A DNA stretch of 31,096 bases from Lachnoclostridium phytofermentans. Its GTDB lineage: Bacteria; Bacillota; Clostridia; Lachnospirales; Lachnospiraceae. The number at the start of each line of letters is the position of its first letter. Positions within the stretch are counted from its first letter, which is position 1. Positions 23,972 through 31,096 of this stretch are shown here, piece by piece. The stretch covers positions 1 to 31,096 of the forward strand of contig DPVV01000529.1 in assembly GCA_003526525.1 (NCBI GenBank). The letters run 5' to 3'. Below the pieces are notes generated by a model that was not told the origin of the DNA, searched no databases, and was given only the letters and a program-made list of their open reading frames with translations. Both the position numbers and the translations under genes were made by a program.

Positions 23972-24784
23972 ATGCGAACAATTAGTCAATTAATAAGCGA
24001 AATCGAAGGGTTACACATCAAACCCACAGATACAGTTATGATACATACCTCTCTTAGAGCAATAGGAGAGATTGAAAACGGTGCAGAAGGGTTAATAAAG
24101 GCATTTACGGAGTATTTAAAGGATGGGCTTTTATTAATACCAACACATACATGGGCATTTATTAATGGAGATGGTCCAACGCTTGATTTAATACAACCGA
24201 CAACCTGTATTGGAGCTCTACCTAATATAGCGGCATCTCACCCGCTTGGAAGAAGGTCTTACCACCCGACCCATTCAATGGCTGCGTTTGGTAGGCGGGC
24301 AGAGGAATATATTAGGGGAGAAGAGAATTCTGACACACCAGGTTCTCCAGAGGGGTGTTGGGGACGTCTTTATAAGGAAGGTGCGAAGATTTTGTTAATT
24401 GGTGTCGGTCAGGAAAGAAACACGTTTCTACACTCTGTTGAGGAGATGAACCATACTCCTCTTAGATTGTCACAGGAAAAGAAACACTTATTTATAAGGA
24501 ATGAAGATGGTACAATGACCGAACGTTATTCTTATGTACATTACAATCCGTATTGTAGTCATATCTCAGAGAACTACGTAAAATTCGAACCTTATTTTTA
24601 TCAGGGAGAAGCACTTGCTTATGGAATACTGGGAAATGCGAAAGTACAAGTTTGTGATGCAAGAAAATGTGCAGAAATCATGATGGCAATATCGAATCAC
24701 TGCGATTTTGATTTATGTATTGATGATACGCCGATACCATTCCCAGTTGAGGAATTAGATAATGTGTTATCTATGAGTAAATAA
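23972..24784 (+). CDS. AAC(3)-family N-acetyltransferase-like protein
   Basis: A 270-residue acetyl-CoA-dependent enzyme of the Antibiotic_NAT (AAC(3)/YokD) fold. Family marks in order are MIHTSLRAIG (23-32), LLIPTHTW, HPTHSMAAFG with the conserved His, GSPEGCWGRLY and LLIGVGQERNTFLHSVEE. Characterised members acetylate the 3-amino group of aminoglycosides; many chromosomal homologues in Firmicutes have other or unknown substrates, so resistance is not claimed. Ribosome binding site GGAGGA is 7 nt upstream; a strong terminator follows. Confidence 0.88.
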   Translation: MRTISQLISEIEGLHIKPTDTVMIHTSLRAIGEIENGAEGLIKAFTEYLKDGLLLIPTHTWAFINGDGPTLDLIQPTTCIGALPNIAASHPLGRRSYHPTHSMAAFGRRAEEYIRGEENSDTPGSPEGCWGRLYKEGAKILLIGVGQERNTFLHSVEEMNHTPLRLSQEKKHLFIRNEDGTMTERYSYVHYNPYCSHISENYVKFEPYFYQGEALAYGILGNAKVQVCDARKCAEIMMAISNHCDFDLCIDDTPIPFPVEELDNVLSMSK

Positions 24785-24798
24785 CGTGAATAATATTT

Positions 24799-24834
24799 AG
24801 AGGATGTAAGGAGTTTCCTTCCATCCTCTTTTTT
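24799..24834 (+). terminator. Intrinsic terminator after the AAC(3)-like gene
   Basis: AGAGGATG (24799-24806) pairs with CATCCTCT (24822-24829), with an inner AAGGA/TCCTT stem, followed by six T. Confidence 0.85.
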
Positions 24835-24919
24835 CTCGTGTGATCGTCAGGCGTACGTTCCATTATAAAGAGCCACGAATAAGAGACGAAGAACTGTCAT
24901 TTATGGTAAGAATCAGAAC

Positions 24920-24948
24920 TTGAAAGCATAAGTTTTTCATGTTATAGT
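24920..24948 (+). promoter_or_regulatory. Sigma-A promoter candidate for the ygiQ-family gene
   Basis: TTGAAA (24920-24925), 17 bp, TATAGT (24943-24948), a near-consensus pair. It would give a 5' leader of about 270 nt before the ygiQ start codon. The duplicated TATAAT boxes at 25056 and 25079 are additional -10 candidates without clear -35 partners. Confidence 0.55.
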
Positions 24949-25053
24949 GAGTTGATGTCAATAATTTTGAAAAAAAGTACCGAAAATTTAACGATAGAAG
25001 CGGTTTTTACGAATCGCTAGTAGTAAGCTTAAGTTAAGGATAGTTTTGTCTAT

Positions 25054-25099
25054 TATATAATGGATCAAACTTACTTTATATAATGGATCAAACTTACTT
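25054..25099 (+). repeat. Perfect 23-bp tandem duplication in the ygiQ leader
   Basis: Positions 25054-25076 and 25077-25099 are identical (TATATAATGGATCAAACTTA and three more bases each). Each unit carries a TATAAT hexamer. It is either a recent slippage duplication or a doubled promoter element/protein site. Confidence 0.9.
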
Positions 25100-25211
25100 T
25101 TGCGCAAAAGTATGCGCAAAATAGAGGTTAGGTTGAAAAAAATTTTCAACCCCCAAATTTGTACCGGTATATTCTTCGGTACAGATTTTGGATGCGCAAA
25201 GAACGTGCGCA
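25098..25211 (+). promoter_or_regulatory. Structured 5' leader with four consecutive hairpins before ygiQ
   Basis: H1: TTTTGCGCA/TGCGCAAAA (25098-25106, 25113-25121). H2: GGTTGAAAA/TTTTCAACC with 3-nt loop (25131-25151). H3: AAATTTGTACCG/CGGTACAGATTT (25155-25166, 25177-25188; one G-T pair). H4: TGCGCA/TGCGCA (25193-25198, 25206-25211), ending 5 nt before the GGAGG of ygiQ. Because TGCGCA is self-complementary, H1 and H4 arms can also pair with each other, giving alternative folds. No known riboswitch class is recognised. A regulatory RNA role is inference. Confidence 0.6.
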
Positions 25212-25225
25212 GAAGTGGAGGTTAA
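25133..25225 (+). CDS. Upstream ORF / possible leader peptide of the ygiQ gene
   Basis: TTG start at 25133 with AGAGG (25123-25127) 5 nt upstream; 30 codons (MKKIFNPQICTGIFFGTDFG, then CAKNVRRSGG) ending TAA at 25223-25225, two bases before the ygiQ ATG. Its last codons contain the ygiQ ribosome binding site, so its translation would unfold H2-H4 and be coupled to ygiQ. It may be chance, as the region is dominated by hairpins. Confidence 0.35.
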   Translation: MKKIFNPQICTGIFFGTDFGCAKNVRRSGG

Positions 25226-25226
25226 G

Positions 25227-27338
25227 ATGATGAAAGATTATCTGCCAATAAGCAGAGATGATATGAATAATAGAGGCTGGGAGCAATGCGATTTCGTCTA
25301 CGTCATCGGAGATGCTTATGTTGATCACCCATCTTTTGGTCCTGCAATTATCAGCCGAGTGTTGGAGAGTAACGGTTATAAGGTTGGTATCATTGCACAG
25401 CCGGATTGGAAGGATGAAAATAGCATTCAGATTCTAGGGACTCCAAGACTTGGGTTCTTAGTTTGTGGTGGAAATATGGATACGATGGTGAATCATTAGT
25501 CTGTTGCGAAAAAACGTAGAGCAACAGATGCCTATTCCCCTGGCGGGCAGATTGGCCTTAGTCCTGATCGAGCAACGATAGTATACTGTAATTTAATTCG
25601 TAAGGTATATAAAGATGCTCCGATTATCATTGGAGGAATCGAAGCTTCTTTAAGAAGACTTGCACATTATGATTATTGGAGTGATAAGGTAAGACGATCT
25701 ATTTTACTGGATTCCCAGGCGGATATTCTTTCGTACGGGATGGGGGAACATTCTATTGTTGAAATAGCAGATGCTCTTAATAGCGGAATTTCAGTGAAGG
25801 ATGTAACCTTTATTGCCGGTACTGTTTATAAGGCAAGAGACTTATCTTCCGTATATGAACCAGTCATGCTACCTTCTTACGAAGAGATATTAAAGGACAA
25901 GGAAGTATTTGCACGAAGTTTTTATACCCAATATGTAAACACAGATCCATTTACGGCAAAATGTCTTGTTGAAAGCTATGAATCGGGTGATTATGTAGTG
26001 CAAAACGTTCCTGCAAAGCCACTTACACAGTCTGAGATGGATCGTGTCTATGCTCTTTCTTATATGCGTGATTACCATCCTTGTTATAAGGAACAGGGAG
26101 GAATTCCAGCGATAGAAGAACTTAAATTTAGTTTAACCAGTAACCGAGGTTGCTTTGGCGGTTGTAATTTCTGCGCATTAACTTTCCATCAAGGAAGAAT
26201 GATACAAACAAGAAGCCATGAATCCATTGTATCCGAAGCAACTCTTTTAACTTGGGATCCTGAGTTTAAAGGCTATATTAATGACGTTGGTGGACCTACT
26301 GCGAATTTTCGTCATACTTCTTGTGAAAAGCAGAATACAAGGGGAGTGTGCTTAAATAAACAGTGTCTTTTCCCAAAACCATGCTCTAATCTAAAGGTTG
26401 ATCATACCGATTATCTTTCCTTACTAAAGAAGTTAAGAGAACTTCCAAAGGTGAAAAAGGTATTTATCCGTTCTGGTATCCGCTTTGATTACCTAATTGA
26501 GGACAAAGACGATACCTTTATGAAGGAATTATGTGAGAATCATGTGAGTGGTCAGCTTAAGGTTGCTCCAGAGCATATCTCAGACGCTGTACTATCTATG
26601 ATGGGGAAACCAGAAAATGCTGTCTATGAGAAATTTATCGCACGTTATAAAAAGACAAATGAAGAAGTAGGAAAGAAACAGTTTGTTGTTCCTTATCTGA
26701 TGTCCTCACATCCCGGCTCCACGATGAAAGAAGCGGTTGCTTTAGCAGAATATTTACGAGACATTGGATATATGCCAGAGCAAGTGCAGGATTTTTATCC
26801 AACCCCATCCACAGTTTCGACCTGTATGTATTATACCGGTATTGATCCTCGTACGATGAAGCCGGTTTATGTGCCAAAGTCTCCGCACGAAAAGGCAATG
26901 CAACGAGCTCTAATACAGTATCGTAATCCGAAGAACTATAACTTGGTAGTAGAAGCTTTAACTTTAGCAAACCGCACGGATTTAATTGGTTATGATAAGT
27001 TGTGTCTGATACGACCAAATTATATGGACAAGGATAAGTTTGGAAGCAAGCCTTCTGAGACAGGAAAGAATTCTGTGAGAAAAGGCAGTGGAAGAGGAAC
27101 TGCTAATTCAGGTAATGTTAGAGGAACTGCTAATTCAGGTAATGTTAGAGGAACTGCTAATCAAGCCGATGGTAAAGAGAAAAATGGAAGTAGTAAAGGA
27201 AGTAAGGGTGCACGAGGTGGATTTGGAAGTAAGACTGGAAGAAGTGCACAAAGTAGTGAATTAAACCGGTTCGAAGGTAGAAAAGCAGAGAACAAGAATT
27301 CCGGTAAAAAAATTCGAAATACGCATAAGAAGAAATAA
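25227..27338 (+). pseudogene. ygiQ: YgiQ-family radical SAM protein gene with one in-frame UAG codon
   Basis: From ATG 25227 (GGAGG 25217-25221) the frame reads MMKDYLPISRDDMNNRGWEQ and so on for 90 residues to GGNMDTMVNH, then TAG (25497-25499), then continues in the same frame (SVAKKRRATDAYSPGG...) for 612 residues. Apart from this codon the frame is intact and colinear with YgiQ/UPF0313 proteins: N-terminal domain, CFGGCNFC (Cys309, 313, 316 counting the UAG as one residue) for the 4Fe-4S/SAM site, and the C-terminal DUF3362-type region with a basic Gly/Ser/Asn repeat tail. Relatives have Tyr where the UAG lies (NHYT). Family function is unknown. Expected products without read-through are a 90-residue peptide and nothing else obvious; ATG 25740 has no ribosome binding site. 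Nonsense mutation, sequencing error, or suppression are possible. Confidence 0.88.
27096..27160 (+). repeat. 27-bp in-frame tandem repeats in the ygiQ 3' end
   Basis: Two identical 27-bp units (27096-27122, 27123-27149) and an 11-bp partial third, coding for GTANSGNVR repeats in the basic C-terminal tail. Identity at the DNA level points to recent slippage. Confidence 0.85.
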
Positions 27339-27446
27339 GATTTTTTATATTAATATGAGATTTTCACAGAAAGTTTTTACTATAACTTATGTTGTTATCC
27401 CATAAATAAGTTTATAACATGTAACAAAACAAGCTTTCCTGTGGAT

Positions 27447-27490
27447 AAAAGGCTGTTGTATTAGATATAAATCTAAATACACAGCCTTTA
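27447..27490. terminator. Bidirectional terminator between ygiQ and the convergent SDR gene
   Basis: AAAGGCTGT (27448-27456) pairs with ACAGCCTTT (27481-27489); the inner arms TGTATTAGAT and ATCTAAATACA extend the stem. T-rich on the plus side and A-rich on the left, so it can serve both genes. Confidence 0.8.
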
Positions 27491-27495
27491 TATTA

Positions 27496-28224
27496 TTAAA
27501 TCCATCCACCATCCAATGTAATTACTTGTCCGGTTAGGTATGCACTTCCTTCACAAAGACGAAATACCGTATCAGCAACTTCTTCTGTGGTCGCCATTCG
27601 TCCCATTGGAATTTCCTCGCAAAGCGCTTCTCGGTCCTCTACAGTAAAACACTGATTCATCTCGGTATCAATTACACCACAGGCGAGAGCATTCACTGGA
27701 ATGTCACTTGGAGCTAGTTCTTTAGCAAGTGCTTTGGTAAATGAGTTTATAGCTCCCTTGGTCGCGGAGTAGACAGCTTCACAAGAAGCTCCACAATTTC
27801 CCCATACGGAGGAGATATTTAAAATTCGTCCACTTTTTTTAGATACAAACATAGGAACTGCTAAGTGACAGGTATTAAGAACAGAAACAAAATTAATCTG
27901 AAGTAACCTTGTCCACTCCTCTGGTGTCATATCAGTGAATAAACCTATGTGTGAAACGCCTGCATTGTTGATAAGTATATCAAGTTTACCAAACTGACGA
28001 TTAATTTCTTCAAACAATGTCTCCACTACGTGATAATCACTGATATCGCCAGCAAACTTTAGGCATGGAACGGATAGAGATAGGATCTCCTCTTGTAAAG
28101 AAGCTAGTTGTTTTGATTCCTTTAAACCATTTATAATAACAGCATAGCCTTCCTTTGCGAATTTTAGAGCAATAGCTCTTCCGATACCTCGAGAGGAGCC
28201 AGTAATAAGAGCAACTTTATTCAT
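27496..28224 (-). CDS. SDR-family reductase, resembling EF-P 5-aminopentanone reductase (YmfI) or FabG
   Basis: A 242-residue NAD(P)-dependent reductase: TGSSRGIG (8-15), NNAG (86-89), catalytic Ser139, Tyr152 and Lys156 (YSATK), and a C-terminal LTGQVITLDGGWI. The segment ISSVWGNCGASCEAVYSATK and later KELAPSDIPVNALACGVIDT resemble the YmfI subgroup, which reduces 5-aminopentanone on lysine-modified elongation factor P in Firmicutes; FabG (3-oxoacyl-ACP reductase) shares the fold and is the alternative. Single gene, ribosome binding site GGAG 5 nt upstream of 28224. No fatty acid synthesis genes are adjacent, which slightly disfavours FabG. Confidence 0.85.
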   Translation of the reverse strand: MNKVALITGSSRGIGRAIALKFAKEGYAVIINGLKESKQLASLQEEILSLSVPCLKFAGDISDYHVVETLFEEINRQFGKLDILINNAGVSHIGLFTDMTPEEWTRLLQINFVSVLNTCHLAVPMFVSKKSGRILNISSVWGNCGASCEAVYSATKGAINSFTKALAKELAPSDIPVNALACGVIDTEMNQCFTVEDREALCEEIPMGRMATTEEVADTVFRLCEGSAYLTGQVITLDGGWI

Positions 28225-28331
28225 TTTCGCTCCAATTCCTTTCTATATATAATTTCTATTTAGTTTATCGATAATCGTAATTTATTATAGCATAAATTTA
28301 CAGGGTGCAAAAGAATTTTATCAAGGCTAGA

Positions 28332-28360
28332 TTGGAATTTAAATCAAAGCATGTTATAAT
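28332..28360 (+). promoter_or_regulatory. Promoter of the secreted-protein gene
   Basis: TTGGAA (28332-28337), 17 bp, TATAAT (28355-28360) with a TG at 28352-28353 (extended -10). It lies 43 nt before the start codon of the next gene. Confidence 0.7.
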
Positions 28361-28402
28361 ATCGGCGGATATTATACATAAGAATTGGCGGAGGGAACAT
28401 TT

Positions 28403-28834
28403 ATGAGAAAGAAAATAGCAGGGATACTAATCCTATTATTGGCTGGAACCGGAATATTTCGTTTCGGTATGATCGCAGGTGCAGCATCACAAGAACCTGG
28501 TTCAGCAGGGGATCCGCTAATTACTCAAAGCTATCTGGAGCAGAGGCTACGAGAAGTTTCTGGCGGTAATTCCGGGCAAAATGGATTTCAGAAGGTGAAC
28601 ATAAGTAAAGGAAAGAGTTTGTACTTAAATGAAGGTACAGAATGCATTATCTACAGTGGAGGAGCTACGGTACTTGGGAATATGGGTTTCATCAATGCAA
28701 CTTCAGGAACATTAGCAAAAAAAAGTAGTAGTGCAAAGTTGTATCATCAGTATATATCACCATCGAATGCCAGTGGGATGAAAGTAACAGCAAATAGTAT
28801 AATTTATGTGAAAGGAAGTTATTCCATGGATTAG
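28403..28834 (+). CDS. Secreted protein of unknown function
   Basis: A 143-residue protein with a clear signal peptide: MRKKIAGILILLLAGTGIFR followed by FGMIAGAAS and likely cleavage after AAS. The mature part begins with a polar linker (QEPGSAGDPLITQSYLEQRL), then a small beta-rich domain (KGKSLYLNEGTECIIYSGGA, then LYHQYISPS and VTANSIIYVKGSY). I recall similar small exported proteins in Lachnospiraceae without assigned role. ATG 28403 has GGAGGG 7 nt upstream; the in-frame TTG at 28385 overlaps that site. It is followed closely by the YitT gene. Confidence 0.75.
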   Translation: MRKKIAGILILLLAGTGIFRFGMIAGAASQEPGSAGDPLITQSYLEQRLREVSGGNSGQNGFQKVNISKGKSLYLNEGTECIIYSGGATVLGNMGFINATSGTLAKKSSSAKLYHQYISPSNASGMKVTANSIIYVKGSYSMD

Positions 28835-28848
28835 ATAGAATCCATGGA
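28823..28848 (+). terminator. Hairpin at the end of the secreted-protein gene
   Basis: TCCATGGATT (28823-28832) and AATCCATGGA (28839-28848), a perfect 10-bp stem with 6-nt loop covering the stop codon (28832-28834), followed by GTTTTGG. The weak T-run suggests partial termination before yitT. Confidence 0.5.
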
Positions 28849-28861
28849 GTTTTGGTAGGGT

Positions 28862-29734
28862 ATGGAGTGGTTAGGGAAAAGAACGAATAAAAGAGATATT
28901 TGTTTTTTGATATTAGGTTCCTTTTTAATTTCTATCGCTATAAACTGGGTATTTGAACCAATGGGGATGGTAACTGGCGGAGTTACCGGCCTCGCGATTG
29001 TAATCAAAGAACTAACCTTTAGAGCGTTTGGTACGGGGCTTCCAATATGGTTAACCAATACCATATTAAATGTACCCTTATTCATAGCGGGATATTTTAT
29101 CCTGGGTAAGAGATTTATTGGGAAAACATTATTAGGAGCAGCAGCTCTAACTGTATTTATATATTTGATCCCAACGCAAAATTTGTTTCAAAATGATTTC
29201 TTATTAGCAGCAATATTTGGTGGTGCAATCTGTGGAACAGGAATGGGCTTTGTATTATCCACTATGACGACAACTGGAGGAACTGATCTTTTAGCGATGT
29301 TAATTCATGCAAAGATAAAGCATATTACAGTACCTATGATTCTTATGATAGTGGATGCTTCCGTTATTATTTTTGGAATCTTTGTCTTTGGTATTCATAC
29401 TGCTCTTTATGCAATCATAGCGATCTATATCGCTGCCAAGGTGTCGGATGGAATCTTGGAGGGTCTGAAATTCGCTAAAATAGCATACATTATATCAGAC
29501 AAGTATGAGGAGATAGCCCATGATATTTTACATGTACTAGATCATGGAGTCACTGGACTTAGTGCTACTGGAATGTATTCTAATAAGGATAAAAAGATGC
29601 TGTTTTGTGTAGTCGCTAAGAAAGAAATGGTTGGTGTTCTTGACCTCGTGAGCAAAAAGGACCCAAAAGCATTCGTAATTGTGAGTGATGTAAGAGAGGT
29701 GATGGGGGAGGGCTTTATTGAATTTAGACAGTAA
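28862..29734 (+). CDS. YitT-family membrane protein
   Basis: A 290-residue integral membrane protein. Five or so helices occupy residues 12-205 (for example ICFLILGSFLISIAINWVF and MILMIVDASVIIFGIFVFG). Characteristic are the early GMVTGGVTGLAIVI and the later STMTTTGGTDLLAML segments. The C-terminal roughly 75 residues (from SDKYEEIAHDILHVLDHGVT, later EGFIEFRQ) are the soluble DUF2179 domain. The family (DUF161/YitT) is widespread in Firmicutes but its transport role is not established. The start at 28862 is 27 nt after the previous stop; operon with the secreted protein is possible. Confidence 0.88.
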   Translation: MEWLGKRTNKRDICFLILGSFLISIAINWVFEPMGMVTGGVTGLAIVIKELTFRAFGTGLPIWLTNTILNVPLFIAGYFILGKRFIGKTLLGAAALTVFIYLIPTQNLFQNDFLLAAIFGGAICGTGMGFVLSTMTTTGGTDLLAMLIHAKIKHITVPMILMIVDASVIIFGIFVFGIHTALYAIIAIYIAAKVSDGILEGLKFAKIAYIISDKYEEIAHDILHVLDHGVTGLSATGMYSNKDKKMLFCVVAKKEMVGVLDLVSKKDPKAFVIVSDVREVMGEGFIEFRQ

Positions 29735-29819
29735 AATAGCGGATTCCAAGAGATTTTATGAGTAAAAATACTTATCCTAAAGGAGAATATACAAATTACA
29801 CAAATCAGCAAAAATTAAT

Positions 29820-29848
29820 TTGTTAAAATGGGATATGGTTTTTATAGG
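29820..29848 (+). promoter_or_regulatory. Candidate promoter upstream of the msmX-like gene
   Basis: TTGTTA (29820-29825), 17 bp, TATAGG (29843-29848), about 130 nt before the start codon. The gap 29735-29975 also holds an inverted repeat CAAGTAA/TTACTTG (29895-29901, 29911-29917) followed by GTTTTC, and no convincing gene. Confidence 0.35.
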
Positions 29849-29975
29849 TTATATGTTGTATCATGTACCTATGTTAGTAATTGATTGTTCATGTCAAGTA
29901 ATTCTATGACTTACTTGGTTTTCATGAATGTTAACGTGAAGAGCGCAAAAGAATCATAATTAGGAGGAACTAATA

Positions 29976-31088
29976 ATGGCAAGTTTATCATTAAAGAATA
30001 TTAACAAAACTTATCCAAATGGATTCGTTGCAGTTAAAGAATTTAACTTAGAAGTAGAAGATAAAGAATTCATCATTTTCGTAGGACCATCTGGATGTGG
30101 TAAGTCCACAACACTTCGTATGATCGCAGGTTTGGAAGAGATTACATCTGGTGAGTTATGGATTGGCGATAAGCTAATGAATGACGTGGAACCTAAGGAT
30201 AGAGATATCGCGATGGTTTTCCAGAACTACGCTTTATACCCACATATGTCTGTATATGATAACATGGCATTCGGTCTTAAGTTAAGAAAGACTCCAAAGG
30301 ATCAGATTGATAAGTTAGTTCGTGAGGCAGCAAGAATTCTTGATATCGAGCATTTATTAGATCGTAAACCTAAGGCTCTTTCTGGTGGTCAGAGACAGCG
30401 TGTTGCTATGGGTCGTGCTATCGTTCGTAATCCAAAGGTATTCCTTATGGATGAGCCTTTATCAAACCTTGATGCTAAGCTACGTGTACAGATGCGTATC
30501 GAGATCTCTAAGTTACATCAGAGACTTGAAACTACTATCATCTACGTAACACATGACCAGACAGAGGCTATGACTCTTGGTACAAGAATCGTAGTTATGA
30601 AGGATGGTGTTGTTCAGCAGGTAGATTCTCCACAGAACCTTTACGATAAGCCAAACAATCTTTTCGTTGCTGGTTTCATGGGATCTCCACAGATGAATCT
30701 TTTAGACGCTAAGGTTGTTAAGAGCGGTAATGATATTAGATTAATGTTTGGTTCTCATTCTATCAAGGTTCCAGAAGCTAAGGCTAAGAAACTTGTAGAT
30801 GGCAACTATATTGATAAAACAGTAGTTCTTGGTATCCGTCCTGAGGATGTTAAGGATGAAGAGATGTTCATCAGCCAGTCTCCTGACAGCACAATCGATG
30901 CTACTGTAAAAGTATACGAATTATTAGGTGCGGAAGTATTCTTATACTTCACAATTGATCAATTTGATATCACAGCACGTGTTAACCCACGTACAAAGGC
31001 TAGACCTGGTGATACAATTCAGATTGCTCTTGATTTATCTAAGATTCATTTATTCGATAAGGAAACTGAGCAGGTTATTTCTCACTAA
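29976..31088 (+). CDS. msmX: ABC transporter ATPase, MsmX/UgpC-type (multi-sugar import)
   Basis: A 370-residue ATP-binding subunit: Walker A GPSGCGKST (37-45), Q-loop Gln83, signature LSGGQ (135-139), Walker B FLMDEP with Glu160, and H-loop His193. The C-terminal TOBE/MalK regulatory domain (about 240-370) has GIRPEDV and VNPRTKARPGD. This type (CUT1) energises several separate sugar permeases in Firmicutes and is usually encoded alone, as here. Codon choice differs from its neighbours, with many CGT, ATC and CTT codons, as expected for a highly expressed gene. Ribosome binding site AGGAGG with an 8-nt spacer. Confidence 0.93.
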   Translation: MASLSLKNINKTYPNGFVAVKEFNLEVEDKEFIIFVGPSGCGKSTTLRMIAGLEEITSGELWIGDKLMNDVEPKDRDIAMVFQNYALYPHMSVYDNMAFGLKLRKTPKDQIDKLVREAARILDIEHLLDRKPKALSGGQRQRVAMGRAIVRNPKVFLMDEPLSNLDAKLRVQMRIEISKLHQRLETTIIYVTHDQTEAMTLGTRIVVMKDGVVQQVDSPQNLYDKPNNLFVAGFMGSPQMNLLDAKVVKSGNDIRLMFGSHSIKVPEAKAKKLVDGNYIDKTVVLGIRPEDVKDEEMFISQSPDSTIDATVKVYELLGAEVFLYFTIDQFDITARVNPRTKARPGDTIQIALDLSKIHLFDKETEQVISH

Positions 31089-31096
31089 TTATGTAT

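Noticed and set aside
23972..24784. Acquired aminoglycoside resistance gene
   Set aside because: The fold is AAC(3)-like, but there are no mobile-element marks beside it and base use matches neighbours; many chromosomal homologues have other substrates.
25497..25499. Pyrrolysine insertion at the ygiQ UAG
   Set aside because: No methylamine pathway, pylT or pylS is visible, TAG is a usual stop in this window, and the position is a tyrosine in relatives; it is kept only as something to exclude.
26635..27018. Minus-strand ORF of 127 residues
   Set aside because: Antisense to the conserved ygiQ coding region, no ribosome binding site.
27096..27160. CRISPR-like repeats
   Set aside because: The units are contiguous 27-bp tandem repeats without spacers and code in frame for the protein tail.
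29758..29826. 22-codon ORF before the msmX-like gene
   Set aside because: No clear ribosome binding site and no recognisable features; likely chance.

Overview
The window is AT-rich Firmicutes (Clostridia) DNA. It uses ATG, GTG and TTG starts behind strong GGAGG-type ribosome binding sites. The host-side genes (intracellular GH43 glycosidase, MsmX/UgpC-type sugar ABC ATPase, YitT, YgiQ-family radical SAM, AAC(3)-like acetyltransferase) fit a saccharolytic member of the Lachnospiraceae, perhaps close to Lachnoclostridium phytofermentans. That placement is a recognition-based inference.

Region 1 (1 to about 15.6 kb) is the right, late half of a siphophage-type prophage, entered inside the large terminase gene. 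Order: terL (3' end), small membrane protein, HK97 portal, ClpP-like prohead protease, HK97 major capsid, four head-tail joining and tail completion proteins, major tail protein, tail assembly chaperone with a -1 frameshift extension, tape measure, tail-tip and baseplate proteins (DNRLRE/Fn3 protein, hub, S74-chaperone fibre, BppU/pyocin-knob protein), two small proteins, a terminator, holin, and an NlpC/P60 endolysin with a peptidoglycan-binding domain. Two genes on the opposite strand after the lysis cassette (a small basic protein and a TM2-domain membrane protein) look like cargo or lysogenic-conversion genes. The genes are tightly packed and often overlap by a few bases, as in one long late operon.

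Region 2 (about 15.6 to 18.8 kb) looks like a junction and decayed accessory DNA. It has three TGCAACA repeats phased at exactly 11 bp, the C-terminal remnant of a tyrosine integrase, a small Xre-type regulator whose reading frame runs through a terminator, an alpha/beta hydrolase, a SHOCT/zinc-ribbon membrane protein and several short ORFs or fragments.

Region 3 (about 19 to 31.1 kb) is ordinary host chromosome. A TetR-type repressor is co-transcribed with a CPA2 cation/proton antiporter behind a promoter carrying two palindromic operators. Then come an SDR oxidoreductase (minus), a GH43 beta-xylosidase/arabinofuranosidase-like enzyme, an AAC(3)-like acetyltransferase, a ygiQ-family radical SAM gene, a second SDR (minus, resembling the EF-P 5-aminopentanone reductase YmfI), a secreted protein of unknown function, a YitT-family membrane protein and an MsmX-like ATPase.

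The most unusual spot is the ygiQ locus (24.9 to 27.3 kb). The gene is intact in frame except for one UAG codon at a normally conserved tyrosine. It is preceded by a roughly 270-nt leader with a perfect 23-bp tandem duplication, a run of four hairpins built partly from repeated TGCGCA palindromes, and a 30-codon upstream ORF ending at the ygiQ ribosome binding site.
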